DNA from: Paraglaciecola arctica
GTDB taxonomy: Bacteria; Pseudomonadota; Gammaproteobacteria; Enterobacterales; Alteromonadaceae
Length of the DNA stretch: 64,000 nt
Assembly (NCBI RefSeq): GCF_018861065.1
Contig: NZ_JAHKQO010000019.1
Location: 154,961-218,960 of the forward strand
Reading direction: 5' to 3'
This document shows positions 56,441 through 64,000 of the stretch, in pieces. Each line of letters begins with the position of its first letter. Position 1 is the stretch's first letter. Made by a program: the position numbers and the translations under genes. The notes under the pieces were generated by a model. It had not been told where the DNA came from, searched no databases, and worked only from the letters and a program-made list of their open reading frames with translations.

Positions 56441-58663
56441 ATGGTAAATGTAAATGGTTATGAATTGCTCAGTGTAATCATTCCGATACGAGTAAGTGCA
56501 GATCGCGAATACGTGTTAGCGAATTTAGAAAGGCAATTGGCTGACATTGATGGTGTTAAGTTAGTCAATTTTCTCGTTGTTGACTCAGGAAGCAATGAAC
56601 ACTACTCAAAGATAATAGAGAACATCTGTAACAGTCACAATGTAAAATATTTGTTTCATGAAAGCAGGGGCGAGACTCTTGCTGTGGGAGCCGCACGTGA
56701 TTTTGGTGTGCAACATGCAAAATCAGATATTGTCATGTTTATGGATGTCGATTTAGTCTGGGATACTCACTTTTTTGAAAAAATTATTGACGAAATTAAA
56801 TTGAGAAACATGACTGTGTGTATCAATTCTTTTTTTCTTGTTCCTTGCTTTTATCTTAGTGAAAACAGCAGCCATGAGTTTTTAGAAATGGATAGAAAGC
56901 TCGCTTTTCATCAAGTTAAACGTTGGCATGAATATCAGACATTTGGAAAAATCGACTCCTATGCGCCTTCGACGTCTGTCACTGTAGTGAACAGAGCACA
57001 CTATTTGTCTCTGGGAGGTCATAGAAAAGAATTTTATGGACATGGATGTGAAGACTTTGAGCTGATTCATCGATTAGCAGCTAACTTTCCTAAATACGCT
57101 AGGCCTAAAAATTATTATTTGAACCGTGGCAATTACGACTCTATAGAATATGAGGGGTTTAGAGCGTTATTTGGATTATACGGAGAAATAGCGATGCGTT
57201 CTTCTCTGTTCTTAATTCATATATGGCACCCCAGACCGAGTAGAGGAGCCTATCATGGAAGTATGCATAGAAATAAAAAACTACTCACCGAATTAATGAA
57301 GAAATATGACCAAGATAAAATTGGACCTTCGCCACTTGCCGATCTTAATTTAAACGCAAAAACCTTGATACTAGGGGTAAAAGGCGATCAGTCATGGTTA
57401 TCTATTAGACAAATTCTTCCCTACCTAGGCGAGCTAGAATATAGAAGTGAATTCACTTTTAATTGCAACGAAGATTTCGAAAAATTTCTTAAAAGGAACA
57501 ATATTCAAAGGTTGTTTTTTTGGAATCCTTATGGCAACGAAACAAGGTTAAAACTTTACCAGTGGGCAAAAAGCACAAATTTTCCTTTCATGGTTTTTGA
57601 GAGAGGTGCCTTGCCAGATTCATGGTTCATCGACGAAACAGGATTTAACGCTGACAGTACTAAATATGGTTACCAAAACTGGCAGCATATTCAAGGTGAT
57701 GTGTTGCACGAAACCAGTTTCTATATTGATAACTTGATTGAGTGCGGTAATACACTCGAAGAAAATGGGGCAAGATTAGGCAAGGATTTGTTGCGAGAAA
57801 AGTTAGATAAGCTTTATCGAATTGGTAGCAAAAAAGTCTTGTTTATTCCTTTTCAACGACCCAGTGATACGGTTATTAAATATTTCTCTGGTGATGTAGG
57901 CGGGTATGAACAATTTTGTGAGTTAGTGACCAATGTACAACGCAAGCTTGATCCTAACGAGTGGGTTGTTTTAGCTAAGAAACACCCGCTGGAGACGCAG
58001 CGTCCCATTGTTGGAGCTGATGTGATATTTGTTGAAGATGACACTCACATCTACGATTTATTATCGTTAGCAGATAAAACCTTGTTGATGAACTCAGGAG
58101 TTGGGGTGTTAGCCATGCTGTTTAAAACGCCACTTTGTTATGTTTCTGATTGTTTTTACGGAATCGAAGGTGTTAACAAAAAAGCCAGCAATTTAGATGA
58201 CGTGATGAAATTCATAAATGAACCCCAAAGCGTTGATTGGGAAAAAGTACTGCAATTCATTACTTATTTGAAAAACGATTTTTATTCTTTTGCGAGTACT
58301 TCCACCTATCTTAGGAAAGAAGAAGATGGCTCCTTGCGCTCTATTACCGAAAAACTAACTTTCACGGAAATAAAACAACTCAGTAGTCGCCCATTGTTTT
58401 TCCAATACGATAATGCACAAGTACCTTGGAACTCAAAAGCCTACGGCGAATTTTTGCCTAGTGTGATTAGAACCATAAAAAATAACAGTGACAAAAATGC
58501 TGACACATATGGAGAGAATAGTTCTTCAACTCAGCTACTTAGCGCTAAAAAAGTAATCATAGATAACTCGCTTAAATCGCGTTCATTTAAAGAGAGGTTT
58601 GAGAGGAAAAGTTTAAAATTGATTAGAGAGCCAGTCACATTTTTTAAAGATGCTCTTCGCTAG
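56441..58663 (+). CDS. Large two-part glycosyltransferase, likely capsule polymerase
   Basis: The 740-residue protein has an N-terminal GT2 (GT-A) domain: SVIIPIRVSADREYV start, DVDLVWD metal motif and GHGCEDFELIHRLA late motif typical of chondroitin/polymerase-type transferases. Its C-terminal half (from about residue 310) is a second domain resembling KpsS/KpsC-type GT-B transferases (AKKHPLET, LLMNSGVGVLAMLFKTP). A bifunctional polymerase that builds a two-sugar repeat is a good guess. It is the only strain-specific gene between kpsD and kpsC, so it defines the polymer. Confidence 0.85.
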   Translation: MVNVNGYELLSVIIPIRVSADREYVLANLERQLADIDGVKLVNFLVVDSGSNEHYSKIIENICNSHNVKYLFHESRGETLAVGAARDFGVQHAKSDIVMFMDVDLVWDTHFFEKIIDEIKLRNMTVCINSFFLVPCFYLSENSSHEFLEMDRKLAFHQVKRWHEYQTFGKIDSYAPSTSVTVVNRAHYLSLGGHRKEFYGHGCEDFELIHRLAANFPKYARPKNYYLNRGNYDSIEYEGFRALFGLYGEIAMRSSLFLIHIWHPRPSRGAYHGSMHRNKKLLTELMKKYDQDKIGPSPLADLNLNAKTLILGVKGDQSWLSIRQILPYLGELEYRSEFTFNCNEDFEKFLKRNNIQRLFFWNPYGNETRLKLYQWAKSTNFPFMVFERGALPDSWFIDETGFNADSTKYGYQNWQHIQGDVLHETSFYIDNLIECGNTLEENGARLGKDLLREKLDKLYRIGSKKVLFIPFQRPSDTVIKYFSGDVGGYEQFCELVTNVQRKLDPNEWVVLAKKHPLETQRPIVGADVIFVEDDTHIYDLLSLADKTLLMNSGVGVLAMLFKTPLCYVSDCFYGIEGVNKKASNLDDVMKFINEPQSVDWEKVLQFITYLKNDFYSFASTSTYLRKEEDGSLRSITEKLTFTEIKQLSSRPLFFQYDNAQVPWNSKAYGEFLPSVIRTIKNNSDKNADTYGENSSSTQLLSAKKVIIDNSLKSRSFKERFERKSLKLIREPVTFFKDALR

Positions 58664-58766
58664 TGAATGACAAAAATAGACAAATAAGCAGATACTAAAA
58701 TATACCTATGACACATCAAAATGTGTGTTTACCAAGCAAACATAATGACCAAGAAACTATTTTCCT

Positions 58767-60770
58767 ATGACAATTTTAACTGTATCTAAAGGGATCATTA
58801 AACGTAAGGCTTTAATCGAACATTGTTTTAATCAAACACTATCAATGTTTTCTTCTCGAGTTAACTACTCGTCAGAGGATGTAGTGGTGGGGTGGGGCTT
58901 GAAAGCTAACACCCTAAAAGCTAAAAAAATTGCAGATACACATAACTTGAAATATTTGCATCTTGAAGATGGTTTTATTGGTTATATTGGACATCCCGCT
59001 CGTAAAGGGCATGTTGTCGCTCTAATTGCCGACGAGTTAGGGGTTTATTATGATGCCCGTAAACCTTGTTTGTTAGAGTCTTATATTGCCGAAACCTTAA
59101 GCAGTATTCAACATGATCGCACCCAGAAACTCATCGAAAAAATAGTGGATATTGGCGCCACCAAATACAACTGTTATGAATCTGCTGAGTTACCGGCTGC
59201 GTTAGCCAAAAAGTTATCTTCTGATAAACGCCCTTGTATTTTAATCGTTGATCAAGTTGCTGGTGATTTATCGATTGCAGGAGCAATGGCAGATCAAGAT
59301 AGCTTTATTAAGATGGTTACCCAAGCTAAAAAAAATCATCCTAATGCTCGGTTGTTGTTACGTACGCACCCTGATACCCGGTTTGGCAGAAAACTCGGCG
59401 TGTTAGCCCAGTTAAGAGCCAAGTTAGCATTACCGCAAGTAGAAATAATCGACGAGCACTGTCATCCTCACGCATTAATCAAAGCGGTAGACGCGGTTTA
59501 CACTGTTTCTTCTCAAATGGGCTTCGAGGCCTTGTTATACAATAAAGCTGTTTATTGTTTTGGTTTGCCTTTTTACGCGGGATGGGGGTTAACACATGAT
59601 ATTTTGGTTTGTGAGCGACGTGGAACAGCGACAGTTGAGCAGTTAGTACACGCAGCCCTAATTAAGTATACAAAATACTACGATCCGACCATGCAGCAAG
59701 CTTGTGAACTTGAAAACGTCCTGACACTCATCGAACTGCAATACACAGCTAAGGTGCCTTATCGTCGATTATTCTTAGTCGGGTTTTCGTTATGGAAACG
59801 AGGATTTATGCGGCATTTTTGTCGGCATTTGTCGGCCAAGCTAATTTTTGTGAATAAACCGCCGATTAGTTTGGCCTTCAATGAAAAAGTATTGGTTTGG
59901 GGGACTAAGTATCCAGAGTTAACAGATTGTATTCGCGTTGAAGATGGTTTTATTCGCTCCAGTGGTTTAGGCGCTAATTTATCTCGACCGTCTTCGTTGT
60001 CCTTTGATAAACGAGGGATCTATTTTGATAGCCGTACTGCTTCTGATATAGAAACTCTATTAAATCATTCGGTAGTGACGGCGAGTAATAAGAGTAGAGC
60101 TGAATCGTTAATTCAGCTTCTTCGTCGCTCTGGCGTCAGTAAATACAATGTTGGCCAAGATGGCAATTTTGAAATTGATGCCAAAGATAAATTAGTCATT
60201 TTAGTGGTTGGGCAAGTTGATGGTGATGCATCAATCACCACCGGTAGCCCGCATATTAAAAGTAATGAAGCATTACTCAATGCGGTGCGTGAGGCCAATC
60301 CCGAATCACACATTATTTATAAACCTCACCCTGACGTAGTCTCTGGTAATCGTTCAGGTAGTGTTTCAAAGCTGTGTTTGCAGAAGTGTGTTGACAGTAT
60401 CGTGACTGACTTTCCCTTGACGAGTTTGTACTCAAAGATAGATGAACTGCACACAATGACATCATTGAGCGGCTTTGAAGCATTAATTCATAATGTCAAA
60501 GTTCACACTTGGGGCCAGCCTTTTTATGCTGGTTGGGGCTTAACAACGGATCATTACCCACCACCTAGAAGGGAAACTCAACGGTCGTTATTAGAACTTG
60601 TCTATGTGGCATTAATCGAATACCCGCTTTATATCGACTGGCAAACGGGTCTGTGGACAAGCCCAGAAATACTCATTTCAAAATTAAGCAACATCAAAAA
60701 TGCGAGCATAAAAAAGCGATCATTTATTTCTCGCAATGTGTTAAAGCTTAATAGCATATTGGGTAGGTAA
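58767..60770 (+). CDS. kpsC: Capsule Kdo transferase KpsC
   Basis: KpsC extends the poly-Kdo linker on the capsule anchor. The 667-residue protein is an internal duplication of the KpsC/KpsS fold: the N-terminal copy has LEDGFIGYIGH and QMGFEALLYNKAVYCFGLPFYAGWG, and the C-terminal copy has VEDGFIRSSGLG and LSGFEALIHNVKVHTWGQPFYAGWG. Both copies keep the conserved motifs. It ends the capsule locus. Confidence 0.93.
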   Translation: MTILTVSKGIIKRKALIEHCFNQTLSMFSSRVNYSSEDVVVGWGLKANTLKAKKIADTHNLKYLHLEDGFIGYIGHPARKGHVVALIADELGVYYDARKPCLLESYIAETLSSIQHDRTQKLIEKIVDIGATKYNCYESAELPAALAKKLSSDKRPCILIVDQVAGDLSIAGAMADQDSFIKMVTQAKKNHPNARLLLRTHPDTRFGRKLGVLAQLRAKLALPQVEIIDEHCHPHALIKAVDAVYTVSSQMGFEALLYNKAVYCFGLPFYAGWGLTHDILVCERRGTATVEQLVHAALIKYTKYYDPTMQQACELENVLTLIELQYTAKVPYRRLFLVGFSLWKRGFMRHFCRHLSAKLIFVNKPPISLAFNEKVLVWGTKYPELTDCIRVEDGFIRSSGLGANLSRPSSLSFDKRGIYFDSRTASDIETLLNHSVVTASNKSRAESLIQLLRRSGVSKYNVGQDGNFEIDAKDKLVILVVGQVDGDASITTGSPHIKSNEALLNAVREANPESHIIYKPHPDVVSGNRSGSVSKLCLQKCVDSIVTDFPLTSLYSKIDELHTMTSLSGFEALIHNVKVHTWGQPFYAGWGLTTDHYPPPRRETQRSLLELVYVALIEYPLYIDWQTGLWTSPEILISKLSNIKNASIKKRSFISRNVLKLNSILGR

Positions 60771-60981
60771 TTGGACTCGGCCTAACAGGAAAACCCCAGC
60801 TCTAGTCACTTTGTTTGCTAATTGTATGCGAGGCAACACTAATACATCTAGAGTCAAAACAACGCAGGTTAAATAACTCTAGTACTTTTGCTTCTAATTT
60901 AGGTTTTGTTGGTGGCTTATTACTGCCTTAAAAACTGTTAAATTACACAATAAGTTTTGATTATTATTAAAGAGAAAGTTT

Positions 60982-61263
60982 ATGTTTGAAGTAAATGAAT
61001 ATTTTGGTGGCAAAGTAAAGTCTATTGCTTTTGATTCCGATACATTACCGGCCACCATGGGAGTGATGGCCACGGGCGATTATGAATTTGCGACTAGTCA
61101 GTTTGAGACCATGACGGTGGTTAGCGGTGCAATGACAGTGCAATTACCTGGTAGCGATACATGGCAAACCTTCGGTCAAAATGAACAATTTACCATCGAA
61201 GCACAGCAGCGTTTTAAAGTGCAAGTGAAAAGCAATACTGCTTATTTATGCACCTATGGCTAG
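60982..61263 (+). CDS. ppnP: Pyrimidine/purine nucleoside phosphorylase PpnP
   Basis: The 93-residue protein matches PpnP (YaiE, DUF1255): start MFEVNEYFGGKVKSIAF, VMATGDYEFATSQFETMTVVSG and a small cupin barrel. It phosphorolyses diverse nucleosides. Confidence 0.92.
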   Translation: MFEVNEYFGGKVKSIAFDSDTLPATMGVMATGDYEFATSQFETMTVVSGAMTVQLPGSDTWQTFGQNEQFTIEAQQRFKVQVKSNTAYLCTYG

Positions 61264-61277
61264 CTCTAAGGCTTAGG

Positions 61278-61625
61278 ATGAACAAAACGGTTAAAAAGCT
61301 AGACAATAATGTGGTCAAAGCGCTGACAATTGTTTGCGAAACGGCTAAAGATCAAATTGTTGGTTTTGAGTGGCTTACCCACAGTGCCGATTATTCCAAT
61401 TTCCCGAGTAGTTTAGTGATTACCTGTGTATTGGATAATGTTCTCTCATTAGAACTGATGTTAGCCAGTCAACAAGACCAAGAATTGCGGAAGCATATTC
61501 AGAAACAGCTTTTAAAAGCAGGCTTCTTGCTCAAAGATGTTAGGCGACATGTATTCTTTGACACTGAAGAAGCCTGTTTGTTGGAACATAATGGTGACTG
61601 GAAACGTAGATTGCTGAAGAACTAA
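61278..61625 (+). CDS. Hypothetical protein
   Basis: The ATG at 61278 follows an AGG. The 115-residue product is mostly helical and polar with no signal or membrane segment. It lies 14 bases after ppnP and is probably cotranscribed. A Fis-type fold was considered but not supported. No family recognised. Confidence 0.65.
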   Translation: MNKTVKKLDNNVVKALTIVCETAKDQIVGFEWLTHSADYSNFPSSLVITCVLDNVLSLELMLASQQDQELRKHIQKQLLKAGFLLKDVRRHVFFDTEEACLLEHNGDWKRRLLKN

Positions 61626-61758
61626 AAGAAGCAGGGCGCTAGGTCTTGATGTAACTGAAGCGACACGATTAAACATCTAGGTTATACCGCTGTGAAAAAG
61701 TTAAATTCAAAGACGTTTGGACACAATTAGCCTAAAACCTTTATTGTCGTTGGTTGTT

Positions 61759-64000
61759 TTAGGTCCACTTAATTTCATCTGAATTGGGTAAAGAACACTC
61801 AACCGCTAATTGATTTGAATTAATCAACCCCCGAGTATTTTGAGTAATAGTTGCAAACAAATTTTCTTCTTCACAGGCTATATCGTTAAGTCCAATCCAT
61901 GAGTTTCTCGATGAGTTTTTGGCTGCATACAAACAGTGGTCGGCGATATCTAACACCCGCTCCCAATCCAAAGCTTTTGGGTCATGCATTAAAAAAGGGA
62001 AGCTAGCAAAACCTATGGAACAGGTTTTTTTAATAATGTTTGTGTCGCCGATCACAAACTCATGCATTTCAACAGTGTGTCTTAACCTTTCTGCCAGCTC
62101 AGGAGCATTTTTTCGATCTGAAAAACGCGCCACAACCAAAAATTCTTCGCCTCCCCATCTGACAAGGTAATCAGTTTCCCTAAATACCTGCGTCAAAATT
62201 GATTTAACTTGCATTAACACTGCGTCACCTGTTGAATGCCCGTAAACATCATTAACCTGTTTGAAATGGTCTAGGTCAATTAAGAAAAAGATCAGATCTG
62301 ATTCACTGATCTTATTAGTTGGATTACCAGAACTTGATGAACGATATTTCCGTAATATCAGGTCAATATCATTCTGCAAATTACGTGTAATAAAACGTCT
62401 GTTTTTTAGTCCTGTTAGTTCATCTGTTGTGTTTATTTTTTCTAGTTTTTCATTTGCCTTTTGCAAACCTAAGGTACGTTCTTTAACTTTAGACTCTAAA
62501 GATTCATTCACTTGTTCTATGAAAAGTAACTTTCTACGTTGTGAGCGAACAAACAAGCCAACAATAAAAACTATTGCTAAACCATATAACGAATAGGACC
62601 ACCATGATAACCAAGGTGGCGGTAATACTGTTATGTTTAGCGCTACGCCCTGCTCATTCCAAATGTCGTAGGGATTACTGGCTTTTACACGTAAAACATA
62701 ATCCCCAGTTGGCAGATTGGTATAAGTTGCCCGTCGATTTTTATAATTAGTTTTTATCCAATTGTTGTCGAATCCTTCCATTTTATAAGCAAATTGATTT
62801 TTTCTAGGGTTGGAGAAATGCAAAGCGCTAAATTCAAAAGACACTAAGTTTTGCCTATGGGTTAGGGTAATTTCCGAAGTAGAATGAATCGATTTTGCTA
62901 AGGAATATTTAGTTTTTTTGGTGCTGTTAACATCGTTGGACTGAACATTGTCATTAATAACCGGAACGGATTGATTAGACAAAAGCATATCCGTAAAAAC
63001 CACAGTAGGCGGTAGGTTGTCACCAACAATTTTATGGGGGAAGAAACGGTTGAAACCATTAATACCGCCAAAAAACAATTCCCCATCTTTACTCTTAAAA
63101 GAGGCATCAGCATTAAATTCGTTACTTTGTAAGCCGTCATGCATATTGTAATTCTTGAAGGTTTGGGTGTTGAGATCAAAATTAGAAATGCCAAGGTTGG
63201 TACTTAGCCAAATTCTCCCCTTTGTATCTTCTTCAATTCGATAAACTACATTATTGGCTAGACCATCTTGTTCAAAAAAGCGAGTGAAATTTCCTGTGGT
63301 CTTATTGAATAAATTGAGTCCGCTGGCTGTTCCTACCCAAAGGTTACCTAATTTGTCTTCTTTAATGGAATAGACAGTATCATCACTTAAGCTATGGGGA
63401 TCTAATGCTTGATGTTGGTAATGGGTAAACTGCTCAGTGATAGGGTCGAAATGGTTGAGTCCTTTCCATGTACCTATCCACAAAGTACCTTGTTGGCTTT
63501 CGGTAATGACCCTGACACTGTCAGAACTTAGACTATTAGAATTTGCTGCTTGATGGCGGTAATGGGTAAATTGTTTGGTGTTAGGATCAAAACGGTTCAA
63601 ACCTTTCCAAGTGCCAATCCAGAGTATTCCTTGTTGATCCTCTGTTATAGCGCTAACCGCGTTATCACTTAAACTATTAGGGTTTGCCGAGTCGTGTCTG
63701 TAATGTTCAAACTGTTCGTTGACTGGATTAAATCGATTCAGACCGCTGCTATCTGTTCCAATCCACAAGTGGTTTTGTCGATCTTCAGTGATTACATAGA
63801 TTTTATCATCGCTCAAACTGTTGGGGTTGTTCTTGTCATGTTTGTAGTGCGCAAATTGTTTGGTCGTTGAATTAAAGCGATTGAGGCCTCCTCCCCATGT
63901 ACCGACCCACAATATGCCTTGCTGGTCTTGCATAATGGCTCGAACAATATTATTACTTAAACTCTGCGGGACTTTATCGTAATGGCGGTAATGGGTAAAT
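61759..64000 (-). CDS. Propeller-sensor diguanylate cyclase (N-terminus outside window)
   Basis: The frame is open to the window edge. The visible protein has several Reg_prop/propeller repeats of about 46 residues (WIGTWKGLNRF units, in SLSDD-xx-I-x-EDxxG context), then a Y_Y_Y domain (FEFSALHFSNPRKNQFAYKMEGFD region), one membrane helix (WWSYSLYGLAIVFIVGLFV), a coiled coil, and a C-terminal GGDEF domain with active site WGGEEF and an RxxD I-site five residues before it (RETD). It should make c-di-GMP in response to a periplasmic ligand, with product inhibition. It is transcribed away from ppnP. Confidence 0.92.
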   Translation of the reverse strand, partial: FTHYRHYDKVPQSLSNNIVRAIMQDQQGILWVGTWGGGLNRFNSTTKQFAHYKHDKNNPNSLSDDKIYVITEDRQNHLWIGTDSSGLNRFNPVNEQFEHYRHDSANPNSLSDNAVSAITEDQQGILWIGTWKGLNRFDPNTKQFTHYRHQAANSNSLSSDSVRVITESQQGTLWIGTWKGLNHFDPITEQFTHYQHQALDPHSLSDDTVYSIKEDKLGNLWVGTASGLNLFNKTTGNFTRFFEQDGLANNVVYRIEEDTKGRIWLSTNLGISNFDLNTQTFKNYNMHDGLQSNEFNADASFKSKDGELFFGGINGFNRFFPHKIVGDNLPPTVVFTDMLLSNQSVPVINDNVQSNDVNSTKKTKYSLAKSIHSTSEITLTHRQNLVSFEFSALHFSNPRKNQFAYKMEGFDNNWIKTNYKNRRATYTNLPTGDYVLRVKASNPYDIWNEQGVALNITVLPPPWLSWWSYSLYGLAIVFIVGLFVRSQRRKLLFIEQVNESLESKVKERTLGLQKANEKLEKINTTDELTGLKNRRFITRNLQNDIDLILRKYRSSSSGNPTNKISESDLIFFLIDLDHFKQVNDVYGHSTGDAVLMQVKSILTQVFRETDYLVRWGGEEFLVVARFSDRKNAPELAERLRHTVEMHEFVIGDTNIIKKTCSIGFASFPFLMHDPKALDWERVLDIADHCLYAAKNSSRNSWIGLNDIACEEENLFATITQNTRGLINSNQLAVECSLPNSDEIKWT

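Noticed and set aside
1..64000. CRISPR arrays, prophage or integrase genes, replication origin
   Set aside because: No spacer-repeat arrays, phage structural genes, recombinases or DnaA-box clusters were seen.

Overview
The window is a stretch of chromosome from a marine gammaproteobacterium. Moderately AT-rich DNA, the gene orders holD-rimI-(insertion)-prfC, prfB-lysS and smrB/prmB-aroC, an H-NOX nitric oxide circuit and a group 2 (Kps) capsule locus all point to the Alteromonadales. A Glaciecola/Paraglaciecola-like member of the Alteromonadaceae is my inference; no 16S gene is present to settle it.

Layout. 1-2550: end of a PnuC-type vitamin transporter with a small-molecule kinase, tRNA-Trp, holD and rimI. 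2560-5170: an accessory insertion between rimI and prfC, all on the minus strand. It holds a likely operon of an XRE regulator, a polytopic membrane protein and a secreted protein made of eleven 17-residue repeats, followed by a terminator and a second small XRE-like gene. This is the most unusual locus here. 5170-11775: prfC, argS, an FMN reductase, a RimB-like retropepsin with an AstE-like deacylase, and an MscS channel. 12040-18266: an uncharacterised protein of about 1275 residues, then a CadC-like membrane regulator with TPRs. 18353-25862: prfB (with its programmed +1 frameshift), lysS, panE, a pseudouridine synthase, an orphan HPt protein, gshA and an SLT-type lipoprotein.

26008-36575: a signalling region. 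An orphan nucleotide-sugar-dehydrogenase-like NAD domain is followed by an H-NOX sensor and its kinase. Converging on them is an operon of an HTH-REC regulator, a PhnD-like periplasmic binding protein, a membrane histidine kinase and a REC-degenerate HD-GYP protein. Divergent from that operon are a porin-like protein and a REC-EAL phosphodiesterase. Together they look like one network that feeds NO and a periplasmic ligand signal into c-di-GMP turnover.

36787-49451: DUF2986, Rof, a decayed SMR transporter pseudogene, smrB, prmB, aroC, an MFS permease, cspA with a long leader, a foldback MITE-like element, ansA, a DUF885 lipoprotein, a gluzincin-type peptidase, a dienelactone hydrolase and some small unknowns. 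49742-60770: a full export set for a group 2 capsule (kpsS, kpsF, kpsM, kpsT, kpsE, kpsD, kpsC) around a single large glycosyltransferase. 60982-64000: ppnP, a small unknown, and the 3' part of a propeller-sensor diguanylate cyclase that runs off the window.

All assignments come from reading the sequence and recalled family motifs; no search was run.
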